Source: Phoenix dactylifera (Eukaryota > Streptophyta > Magnoliopsida > Arecales > Arecaceae). Taken from it: a DNA stretch of 64,000 nucleotides. A program made the position numbers and the translations under genes. The notes under the pieces are model-generated. The model had not been told where the DNA came from, did no database searches, and saw nothing but the letters and a program-made list of their open reading frames with translations. Numbering within the stretch: the first letter of the stretch is position 1; every line of letters begins with the position of its first letter. The stretch spans positions 29,583,146-29,647,145 of the forward strand of contig NC_052399.1 in assembly GCF_009389715.1 (NCBI RefSeq). The letters are read 5' to 3'. Shown in pieces: positions 1 to 40,400 of the stretch.

Positions 1-1778
1 GTTGTAGATATGTTGAAGTGGTAAGGGTAAAATTGGAAGGAATCAAAAGTTAATGGCATAACGGTAGATATGTTGAAGTGTTAGGGGCAAAATAGAAATT
101 TAATAATATTAAAAAAGGGGTGAATAGTATCTTGATGTGATTTAATTGGAGGGTTTTGAGCTGGCTCACGGGAGTGAAACAGAGAGGAGAGGGGGAGGGT
201 TCTCAGACGACAACAGAGAGAAAAAAAAAAGAAGAAGAGGAAAGGAAAGAAGAAAGAAAGAGGAAGAAAAAGAAGAAAGGAAGAGGAAGGAGATCCCGGT
301 TGCACTTCCAGCTGAAGGAAAAAACGTAGATCTCCTTCCCCTCTACGCAAAAGACCTCGATTTCCAAAAAGAAAAAGGTAAATATCCGTCCCTATCTAGT
401 CTTTTGATGACATTAGGCTATACAAAGGGTGGATATAGTCTAGAGGGGTCGGATAAGGGTTGTAGAGGTGGTTAAAAGAGGAAGAATCGGATTTTGACAA
501 ATTTTTCCGGCACTACGAAAAAACTGTGTCGAAGTCCCAACTTCGGCGAATTATTTAGGGGGTCAAACGACCTCCGATAGCAATGCATGTTACCTCTTTG
601 GAATCCCCTATGAGTGTAGAATGTTAGGTAAAAATTTCATCAAATTTGGAGTTTGGAAAGTGGATCAAACCCAGGATGAAGTAACGGCTGTCGGTCCGGG
701 TTACTGTTCATCCGAGTGGGAAAATAGGGGATTTCATGCCATAATAGGGTATTAAGCCCAGATTAAGCTAAGGGGACCTTGTACTCATGCAAGGAAGTCC
801 CTAATACACATAAATGGTGAGTTAATTAATAGAAAAAGAAAAAAAAGAAAGAAAAGAAAAGATTTAGGAAACGGGGGAGTTGAATCAATTAAAGTCCCCT
901 ATATTATAATTGGCACGTAGATTATGGCCCTTGATACAAGACTAAATGTATTGTAAATGCATGTCACAGTTGGGCAAGAAGCTAGGGAACAAGAGGAAGA
1001 AGTTTTCCCACTGCCTGCTGTAGATTTTTGGAGGCGTATCAGGGCTGTGCTGGATTGACAGGTGAGTGGGAGTCATGTACTTTGCACCATGAGCACATTC
1101 CTTATTCATTTTCATGAATGTTGCCAAGTGTGACTTGATTCCACCTGAGCTTATTGATTAATTGTTGTAGTAGATTCCTCTATAATCTTAATTCTCCATG
1201 CTTGATTATTCTGTACATGCATTTGAGGAAACATTGAGAGGAATTACGAGGGGTTGATGAGTAATCAAATTGATTCCGAATTGTGAAATGATTTCTTTTG
1301 TAAATTGATTTCATTTCCTCTATTTCAAAGATTTGTAGAGCCTTTTTAGTGGTATATTGAGTTGTATTGCACTTCCTTGACCCTCACTCCTAATCCTGAT
1401 GTTAGTTTATGATTGGGTCATGATCGAGTGAGTGGTAGTCTTGATTATACTCCTTTTTAGTTTGAGTATTGGGAGGGTGCATTATGGCATTTATGCATGG
1501 CTTGGCAGTATCTGCAGGACACCTATAGTCGATGGGGGTTGAACATCGGCCTTTGTGCGCACATAGTAGCCTTCTGGGTGGGCGGAGCCCAGTCCCTTCC
1601 TAGGGGGGACACGGCCCTAGGCGTAGGATCGGCCGGTCCTACGACTTATATTCTGCTTGCCGCCGGGCATAGTAAGACCCCGCGAGGTGCAGTACGGCTT
1701 TCCGCGGATGTAGAATTCCCGCGAGGTGCCGTTTAGTATGTAGATGTGAGATGGATTTCTGTTCTGGATACTGGCCAG

Positions 1779-2099
1779 CATTTACATGATCAGTGTGGTG
1801 TATTATCCTGCATATGCATGTGACAGTAGGGAGTTGTTGCTGGTTCGCCTGGGGCGTAAAACCCACCTTCCGACAGCTGTCTAGCATTTACATTATCGAT
1901 ATGGTGTCTTATCCTGCATATGCATGTGACAGTAGGGAGTTGTTGCTGGTTCGCCTGGGGCGTAAAACCCACCTCCCGACAGCTGTCTAGTGATGATTTA
2001 CATATTGGTGTGGTGTCATATTCGATATATGCATATGGCAGTAGGGAGTTGTTGCTGGTTCGCCTGGGGCGTAAAACCCACCTCCCGATAGCTGTCTAG
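1779..2099. repeat. Three-copy 106-bp tandem repeat inside the LTR
   Basis: Copies lie at 1779-1884, 1885-1990 and 1991-2099. Each ends with the same block (GTAGGGAGTTGTTGCTGG, then a CGTAAAACCCACC core, ending GCTGTCTAG). The first two copies are nearly identical and the third differs mainly in its first half. Short ORFs over it on both strands are products of the repeat, not genes. Confidence 0.9.
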
Positions 2100-2461
2100 T
2101 GATGATTTCAGCATATTGACACCTGATTTGTATGTTCCAGCATTATGATCTGTGAGCATATTCATGAGTAGCATATATGTTTACTTGATTATTCCATATA
2201 TGCTTCAGATGAGTTGATATTGATTGTGGTGATATTGATGATTTACTCCATATTCTCTATGTTGAGATCATGTTCATCTTGTTATTGATCTTGAGATTTC
2301 ATCTCGAGCCATGATTATATTCTGTCTCATGTGCATAGTACTCTCTACTCCACTCACTGAGTATTTATATACTCACTCCCCAGTTTGGTGTTTTTGATTG
2401 CAGGGCAGGTATTGTATAGAGAGGAGCAGGGTTAGAGATTGCCTGCTAGCTGTGCCGCTCC

Positions 2462-2489
2462 ATAGTATAGTATAGTATAGTATAGTATA
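2462..2489. repeat. TATAG pentanucleotide microsatellite
   Basis: About five consecutive TATAG units lie inside the LTR block. They may vary in length between individuals. Confidence 0.85.
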
Positions 2490-2908
2490 ATGTAGATAGA
2501 GTTTATTCCCTTTTGGTGTATTATAAACCTTCTGTTGTATTTAGTGTATAGTTACAGTCATAGATCCTGTTGTGGATATGGGTTTGACCATGGATAGAAT
2601 GGGAACCAGATTTTTATACAGTTGAGTTATATGCCTGTGATGATGTATTGATATATATTGTCCAGGTTCGTTATGTGACAGGTTATGTGATTGCTGCTCT
2701 GACAGGTAGCGTTTTGTATGTAATGAGATAATCCTGACAGGTCACCATAGGAAAGGTGATCATTTTGTGCATGCATCATGCCAAAATTTTCAGAATTTAT
2801 TGATGATTAATAGGTAGTAGGGTTCTACGTGGTGGCTGGTGGCCTTATGCCTACCCGCACCCTAGGACCGTCGCGGCGGCCCGCCGGGAACGGGGCGGGG
2901 GTCGTGAC

Positions 2909-3041
2909 AGGATGTACATGCTTTTGAGAACTAGGATAGGAGAAATCCTGGCCATAATTTGGGTGAGGGCAGGACTCAAACTCAGGTCTATGGTACCAAC
3001 CTGCAAAAGACTTTACCAATTGAACCAGGGAGGATGTATAT
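2909..3041 (-). mobile_element. tRNA-derived SINE-like insertion
   Basis: Read on the minus strand, the head holds an A-box-like TGGTTCAATTGG (3016-3027) and, about 35 bases on, a B-box-like AGTTTGAGTCC (2972-2982), the internal Pol III promoter layout of tRNA-derived SINEs. The flanks carry AGGATGTA(C/T)AT at 2909-2919 and 3031-3041, matching at 10 of 11 positions and readable as a target duplication. The body past the B box is not tRNA-like, so it is not a tRNA gene. A related piece lies near 60.4 kb. Confidence 0.5.
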
Positions 3042-3322
3042 TAACCCTCAAATAAAAGAATGGTCCAGAGTCCAGACACAAGTGGTGTGTTATTGAAGTT
3101 ACATAAATATTGAAAATACATCATATTAGATGAGGATCATAGCTTTTCATGCTTCCTCTCAAATGCATTGCACTTACTCTAGTACACGATTGTATATATG
3201 AAAAAAGAGAGCATATGATGAGTTAATCCAAGATTCTCATAGGTGATCATTTGATATCTGCATACATATATTTAAGTTGGTTATGGTTTTTTTCCACTGG
3301 ATGAAGATTTTCTGGGTTGCAG

Positions 3323-5257
3323 CCCCATCTAGGTATTCAAGGATTGAAAAAGCTGAGCGGGTTCTCAATGTTCCACCAAAAGATTCTGCAACAACGAGCC
3401 TGGTCAACACGACAATAGCAGATAAGACTTTAAAAACAACACCTCTGGAGAAGAAAGGTGACTTTTTCCTTCTGATGCCTCATATTTCACATTTCTGTAG
3501 GCTCTCTTTTTATTCTTTGGTATTACAATAAGAATTATATATATGATGAGTTGATGCAGGATATCTCTAGTGATTTTTTGTTTTGCACATGTGCATAAGT
3601 ATGTCTCTTATGATTGTCAATCTAGCATAGTTCATTAATTTCCATATTGATTCTTTGATATCTACATCTTTATACCTTAAAAATCTGTAAAAGTTAAAGA
3701 TTGATTTACCCAACTTTATGTTTCCTATATTTGCACCATACTTCATAGTTCATACCCTTAATAAAATGTTGATGGTCTCTGCCTTTCTTACCGAAAAAAC
3801 AAAAAACTACATCCGAATACCTCTGTCTATTATTGATATCAATCTGTATTCGTTTTCTAGATTGCTTTGCCTCACCATTTGATATATCTATAGTTACAAC
3901 CTGTTCGAGAGTATTTGAGTTTGATGTGCTTTCATTAACATAGTCTGACTCCTAAGGTTGTCATTCTGAGCATGTTTTTGTGAAGTAAAAATCTGGAGAT
4001 TTTCATAGAACATAGTTCTTCAGGATTTTGGATTATGCATGAGATTCTGATATGATCATTTTGCAGAATGCAATTATGGAAAGGGAAAATGGATCGAGGA
4101 TGATAGGCATCCATTATATTCAGGGTTTGGATGTAAACAGTGGCTCTCTACGATGTGGGCTTGTAGATTGACTACACGTCCAGATTTCTCCTATGAGAAA
4201 TATAGATGGCTGCCTGAAGGTTGTGAGATTCCAGAGTTTGAAGGGACTGAATTCTTAAGAAGGCATGTTTATTTCATTAACAAGTACCTCTAGTTGGATG
4301 CATTATTCACAGGTTAAATACTAGCATGGGGTCTAGTAGATGTTTGTGTATGCACACGTGCATGTGCGCGCATGCACACATACATATGCAGGAATTTATG
4401 TTATAGGGTTGTAATGGTTTAAATGTGTTCCAGGATGCAGGACAAGACTATCGCGTTTGTAGGCGATTCTCTAGGAAGACAGCAGTTCCAATCATTAATG
4501 TGTATGGTCACTGGTGGTGAAGAGAGCCCAGAAGTGGAAGATGTTGGCATAGAGTTCGGTTTCAGCAAAGATGATGAGCGGCCCAGTGGTTGGGCTTATC
4601 GATTCCCCAAAACCAGGACTACCATTCTGTACTATTGGTCTTCTACCCTCTGCGAATTGGAGCCTCTTAATGTATCAGATCCTGCTACTGGTTATGCTAT
4701 GCACCTTGATCGCCCTGTATCATTTTTGAAGCAGAAATCTCCACAGGTTTGATGTTCTAGTTCTTAACACTGGGCATCATTGGAATAGAGGGAAGCTTAT
4801 AGCAAACAGGTGGGAATTCTATGTTGGTGGAGTGCCAAACACCAATAGGAGGCTTAGAGAGATGGGTAGAGCCAAAAATCTTACAATTCATACTGTTGTC
4901 AAATGGTTAGATTCCCAGCTCCCTCAACATCCACAGCTCGAAGCATTTCTCAGGTCGATATCACCTAGGCATTTCTTCAATGGAGAATGGAATAGTGGTG
5001 GTAGTTGTGATAATACCAGGCCTCTGGCTCATGGATATGAGGTCTTACAGGATGCTTCAGCTGATTTTGTTGCTGCTGCTGCAGTGAGTGGCACGAGGGT
5101 TAAGCTTTTGGATATCACTGCATTATCACATTTGAGAGATGAGGGACATATATCGAGGTATGGTTTTAAAGCTACAGAAGGTGTGCACGATTGCTTGCAC
5201 TGGTGCCTACCAGGAATACCTGATACATGGAATGAGATCCTAGCTGCACAAATTTAG
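3323..5257 (+). CDS. TRICHOME BIREFRINGENCE-LIKE protein (polysaccharide O-acetyltransferase), 3' exons
   Basis: Three exons are visible: 3323-3457, 4067-4262 and 4434-5257. The first opens in phase 1, so upstream exons (signal anchor) are missing, outside the window or beyond the LTR. The PMR5N part ([20 protein letters not shown]) is followed by the GDS block VGDSLGRQQ and, near the C-terminus, the DxxH block DCLHWCLPG. These are the two catalytic signatures of the TBL family, whose members acetylate xylan, mannan, pectin or xyloglucan in the Golgi. The sequence resembles the TBL14-16 group. Near 4734-4740 the frame moves by +1: FLKQ is followed by KSPQV and a stop, while the next frame gives [14 protein letters not shown], as relatives have. 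This is either a 1-bp gain in an AAA run (assembly error or true lesion) or a pseudogene. Substrate is unknown. An AATAAA at 5414-5419 could be the poly(A) signal. Confidence 0.88.
4263..4433 (+). other. GC-AG intron of the TBL gene with a 46-bp alternating pyrimidine-purine tract
   Basis: The only junction that keeps EFLRR joined to [12 protein letters not shown] uses donor AG|GCATGT at 4263 and acceptor CCAG|G at 4433, so this intron begins with GC rather than GT. Inside it, 4345-4390 is a perfect alternation of pyrimidine and purine (TG, CA, CG and TA steps) with no interruption, a sequence type able to form Z-DNA. Confidence 0.7.
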
Positions 5258-6104
5258 GCCATCAATTGGAGGTGGAAGAGCAAGCACACATTCTTGTACT
5301 GGCTCAAAAATTGCATTACGAATGGCATTACCTTTACATAGAGGAGAACAAATACAGGAGAGAGTGCTGTTTAAAGGATACTCTCGAAGCTTTTCTTCCT
5401 TCACATAGAGAAGAATAAATACTGGAGAGAATAATGTTTAAAGCATACTGAGAAAATGCTGGAGAGCATGCTGTTTAGATCACAATGATCACATCATATA
5501 GGTCTTGTTTAATGTAGTCCTTACAAACAGCTGCTAGCCTGTAATATGGCGCAATGATTATAATGTTTTATCGCAAAATGAACATGGCTGCTCATGCTAC
5601 TTCGAAGTGCTTGATTTGATCATCCTGTAAATTTGTACTTTTTATAAAACTACAGACAGCTTAATTGGGCAAATTTTCCTGATAATGGTTCGCTCTACCA
5701 TCACCAAATTGTGACTTTGCACCTGGCTGCTTGTGGCTTTTATTTTATAACAATTCACATTTTCATAAAGGATTTTGCGGACTTTGCTCTCCGACATTAA
5801 ATTTGAATGTGTTTACTTGTATATATAGCCAAAGAGTGTGTTGCTCATCATTTAGGACACCAAGCAGAACCCTTCCAAAGAACTTGTTTGGTATTATTGT
5901 TATTTTTCTTTTTTTCCTACAAATTAGTGAAATATCATACGGAAACTATTTAACTATCTAACATATACTTCAAATTCTAACGTTTGTTATAAAACTAACA
6001 AACTTTAAGAAAACTTCAACCATGCGAGCCTTCAGTAGAGACAAATGTGGAATTCCTCAAGGTACGGTCAGCTTCTCCAGGATGTACTTTAACAATCTTG
6101 TGGG
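5258..6104. other. Intergenic, TBL 3' flank
   Basis: AT-rich sequence holding the probable TBL 3' UTR. Short ORFs here show no recognisable domain. I see no gene in it. Confidence 0.6.
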
Positions 6105-6221
6105 TTGGAGAGAGGGAGAGAGGGAGTTGCCTAGAATACTTCGGAATGTACTGTCTTTTGATCTTTTGGATGTGTCCGTATTAAAATTGTGTGAATCATC
6201 CCTTCTAATAAAAAAAAAAAA
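6105..6221 (+). mobile_element. LINE 3'-end fragment (severely 5'-truncated)
   Basis: The stretch starting GAGTTGCCTAGAATACTTCGG and ending in a 12-A tail (6210-6221) matches, with many differences, the 3' ends of the larger LINEs at 56.5 kb and 62.8 kb when those are read on their coding strand: the TTGCC...CTTCGG...TTTTGTCTT core, then ...TTGT(A/G)TGAA..., then the A tail. It is the only LINE piece here on the + strand. No target duplication is evident. Confidence 0.6.
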
Positions 6222-6467
6222 GCGTTGGGACTTATGTTTGGGGTCTTGGGGCCGTCTGACCCACCGTTAATCCTGAAGCCCAATCCAAAACTAACGAGGC
6301 TTTAAAAAGGCTTCTCCTATGTAAGCGAAAACAGGCTTCTCTTGGACCCAAATACAACCCATTTCCGGTGAGTCCTGACCTGTTCATGCGGAGCAGGTGA
6401 ACCAAAACCTCTCATTCCACCCCTTATCCCCCAACCCAAAGGCCATACATAGAGGACCGCCGGAGCT

Positions 6468-6512
6468 ATGGCTGCGAGCTCCCCAAACCCCAAGAACCCT
6501 CACCGCCGGTGA
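6468..6512 (+). promoter_or_regulatory. Short upstream ORF in the IleRS 5' leader
   Basis: A 14-residue ORF (MAASSPNPKNPHRR) ends with TGA at 6510-6512, directly abutting the ATG at 6513. If the transcript starts upstream of 6468 this ORF would be met first by ribosomes and could lower translation. Transcript start is unknown, so this is a candidate only. Confidence 0.25.
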
Positions 6513-6650
6513 ATGGACGCCGCTGTGCTCCTCGCTTCTTCCGTTTTCTCGAGTCTGCTCACCTCCACTGAAGCCAAGATGGCCGCCCGAGCCTCCTCCT
6601 GCCTCGTATTCTCTCTCTTTTTTCTCTTTCTTGTTCCCCTCATCTCATCA

Positions 6651-36944
<30,294 letters not shown>

Positions 36945-39323
36945 GTCTTCACAAAGGTGAAGGGTGAAGGTTCTGCAATCTTGTGGTGTGTTAGACTTCC
37001 TCCAGTGACATCACGTATGCAGTAGAGTTCGTTTCTGTGCCCCTGAATCATCTGATTTGGAAAATATTCATTTTTTTGAATCACAATAATTTTTTTAGTG
37101 CTATAGGTAGAAAAGGAAAAAATTTTGATTGTTGGTTTACCATGTAGCTGAATGGGATTCAGTTAAGGTATATTTTTCCCAATAGATATGGAAATTCTTT
37201 TGGATTTATGTATTGATCATTTGCAATATTTATCAAGATTATAAAGGTTCTTTAAGTTTGACAACAGACTTGGTTGTATATTTATTTATTACGAGCTATT
37301 TATGTTTTAGCATGTTTTCTGTGCATTTTTCAAAAGTAAATGTCTTCCCTTAATATGTTTTCCAATGGGCCGAGGCCTCCATTCTTGCCATCATAAGCCT
37401 CATCAGGTAAAATCCAACATGAAGTCCAGGCTTGGTGACCCCCCACCTCCTCTCTCTCTCTCTCCCCCTGTACAGATAATTTTTATAGAAATCGTTAGTT
37501 GTTATTTTTTAATGAAGAATACTTAAAAGATATCAGAAATAAAAAAATAATTATATTTTTATGGGTAAGAATGATGAAATTATCAGCATACATAAAATGA
37601 TAGCTATCATCCTAGCAGTACTTCTCTACCTTTTTTCTATGTGTTTGGAAGCAGCACTGATGACGTAAAGCTGATTGTAATCTTTTGATCATTAATATTA
37701 GAACTAACTAGTAGTGGCATTGACGTCTGGATTCTATTTTATTCCTTAATTTTCTTTGGATCATGCTTATAGAAGATGTGGATATACCTAGATTTAGACT
37801 AGGAGTGGTCTTTCTATCAATTTCTTCATGTTTTCTCTGATAAGCTTAAATACAAACATAGTCTTCTACCTTTATACGTTTTTCCCTCCTTTACTAGCGT
37901 GGAGCATACTCGCTCTTCTCTGGCTCACTTGCTGAGAGCAGGCACGGAGGCTCTATTTTTATATGTTTGGACAATTTCATGCTTGTGCCTGTGTGATCTT
38001 CTATTTTTTGATTTTGTTGGCCGCATTCATACCCGTCACGCGTGAGCTGCTGTTGTAAAAAAAAAAAAGAGAAGAAGAAGAAGAAGAAGAAGAAGAAGAA
38101 GAAGAAGAAGAAGAAAAAAGAGGATATGGAATAGCTTCCTAAATGCCTTCATGCTGCAGTTTGGGTTGAGGATTTTTTGTTAGTCAGGATACGGTAGGGT
38201 CAAGTTTATTTACCTTAAATTTAAATACAGTGAAAATAGGGGCAGAGCTTTGACTGGACTTAAATCATGAGGCTAGAATACTATTTAGAAATTGAAACAA
38301 TATATATATCAGATTTTTGAGACATGATTTCGAATAAATTTTTTAATAATTATTTTTAAATTGATTGTTTAAATTATTTCTGAAATTAGTTGATATGATT
38401 CATACAAATTCGACTTGTCAGCTTATATTAGGTTTACTATGAATTAAGTCTTAACAAATTGTTTAAATTAGGATCAAATGAATGGCCTGAAAGTTCTGCA
38501 GGTGAATATGGGTGGAGAGCTCTCGACCACTGCCGAATCGTTGTGTTTATTTGACCCAACCGGTTTCACCCCTAAGTCCACACGTGTGCAACCACACTAA
38601 ACAGTGCTTTTCGTCACTATCAGGGTTGGGCCCATATCGGCCGTGAATCATATCTGAATTTAGATCCTTCTCTCATATTCAATAGCGTCGTGGCTTACCA
38701 AACGAAATTAGGCTACACCGTGACATGTACGTGGCCTTCAAATGTGCCTTGCCTGGCTTGAGCTCTTGAACTATGGAAATTAATATCGGATGAAGGAAAT
38801 TTCATTGTCCTGTCTACTCTGACTAAAGGATTCGTAATAAAAATTGAAAGTTATTGATAAATATATAAATAACTTTTATTTTCTATTTTCTATTTATTTT
38901 TTAATTTGATTTTTATATTTTTTATTGTCTATATTAATATGTAAGCAGTCTAGATAATTTTTTTATCTTCCTTAATTCTAATTTTTTTGAGGAAGAAATT
39001 CTTTTTCTCACCCTGTTGATGGATTTGTGATCGCTAATCATGAATAGAGGTAGTGGCAAAAAAAATTTTTTTGCTATTACATTACCTGTCCTTTCGTGGG
39101 CGAGAGGAATTGAATTAAAAAATTAATTTATTTGATGTCACATAACCAGGGTTGTATCTTGCGCGCGAAGAAAGATTCACCTTTCTTCATACGAATCCAC
39201 CGTGGGTCGCTTCTTGCACGGATCTCAAAGCGCTTCTAAATCTCAAAGAAGACCCTCTCGAGGCGCAACCCCGTGAACACCCGCTCATGAACGCGCCTCT
39301 TTGAAGAGATCCCCCCTCATGGC
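36945..39323. other. Intergenic region between IleRS and GEX1
   Basis: Starts with the probable IleRS 3' UTR and continues as AT-rich sequence. It holds a CT-rich microsatellite near 37.45 kb and the GAA tract at 38.07 kb. I see no gene. Confidence 0.6.
38069..38115. repeat. (GAA)n microsatellite
   Basis: About 15 consecutive GAA/AAG units follow a poly-A run. Likely polymorphic in length. Confidence 0.95.
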
Positions 39324-39487
39324 CATAAATAACTCTCCATAACCCGTCTTTTGGAACCCCAACCGCACCAGACTCGCGGCCAACCCAAAGGTCTCTCTCT
39401 CTTTCTCCTCTCTTTTTTTCTCTCTTCCAGATTTCTTCTCCTTGTCCATACCTCCATCAGGCTTCTCACCACTGATGACCAAAGAAC

Positions 39488-39519
<32 letters not shown>

Positions 39520-39535
39520 AGTCTCTCTCATAAGT
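39324..39535 (+). promoter_or_regulatory. Candidate GEX1 promoter and CT-rich leader
   Basis: A TATA-like CATAAATA at 39324-39331 is followed by pyrimidine-rich leader sequence and a (CT)n tract near 39494-39530, a common plant 5' UTR design. The start codon is 1.07 kb from the TATA-like box, so an intron in the leader would be needed (a CTACAG acceptor lies near 40348). No direct evidence of transcription. Confidence 0.3.
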
Positions 39536-40400
39536 TGTGTTTAGTATTAGAATTCTTCTCTGATCCATGTGGAAACAAAGTCTAGTTTAGTCCAAGGATT
39601 AGTTATAAGTCTTTTTGGTTACTTAGGGTTCAAGTTTTCAGTGTGAGAGGAAGGGGAAGGAGTGGATATCATAAGAGGCCACCTCGTAAGGGAAGGCCTG
39701 GTTATTCTAATGGCCTTTCTAAGACTTGTCTTTTATGGCCGGCTAAGAATTACTTGCACTTTCTGTCTCTTCCCTTTTATTTTCGATGTTTTTAATGCTT
39801 TAATTCCCTCCTAATATGATAAAATCGAAAACTTTATGGTGCTTGAGTTGTATGATATTAGGAGACAGGGTTGATTTGGTTTGGCCTTAGATCTCTGGTT
39901 TCCAGGAATGGAAATAATTCTTTCAAAAATGGAAATAATTTTTATGGACATAAGAAAGCAGGTAAGTTGAGGTCCACCATAGACCAAGATTCATGACCAC
40001 CATATTCTGCACATTAATGAAGATTTTAAAAAAAACAATATTCTCAAACACTTTGTTCAACCATCCGTATGATTATGATTTGTTCATGAATTACTATGAT
40101 TATGAATTGCCCGTGAGCCTTCTTTCATTTTATCATAGTGATATCATCACTTGTTTCTCTTGGTGGTTGTGGTGGTTTTGCTGTTTGAGTCCTTACAATC
40201 CTAGAGAGATTTCCAAATGCCAACCTCGTGACTCTGCCTTAATTTTGACTAATGTTCGAGGAATTCCTTCAAATTATTTGCTTGCAAATGCTTAGTTTTT
40301 ACAGGTTTTTGGGTGTAGTATTTACTTAATAATTTCGTGCTCTACAGGTTGAAATAATCATCAACAATCATACTTTCTCAATTCTGAAATTCTTTACCGC

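Larger units (their letters stand above)
1..2909 (+). mobile_element. LTR of a Ty3/Gypsy-like element, 3' portion, probably solo
   Basis: Non-coding block ending in a GC-rich stretch and GGGTCGTGACA, a 3' end I associate with long plant Gypsy (Tekay/Del-like) LTRs. It holds a purine-rich tract (about 180-300), a CpG-rich core and a three-copy 106-bp tandem repeat. No primer-binding site or coding region follows the TGACA end at 2909, so it looks like a solo LTR. The left end is outside the window or not identifiable. It lies 5' of the visible TBL exons, so probably in a TBL intron or just upstream of the gene. The family is inferred from LTR style only. Confidence 0.5.

Noticed and set aside
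2905-3041. tRNA gene on the minus strand
   Set aside because: A- and B-box-like motifs are present, but no cloverleaf with acceptor stem can be drawn, and probable target duplications flank it. It reads better as a SINE.
3740-3812. Possible LINE tail (TTACCGAAAAAACAAAAAAC) in a TBL intron
   Set aside because: Only the last few bases resemble LINE 1's 3' end. Upstream sequence does not match, so support is too weak.
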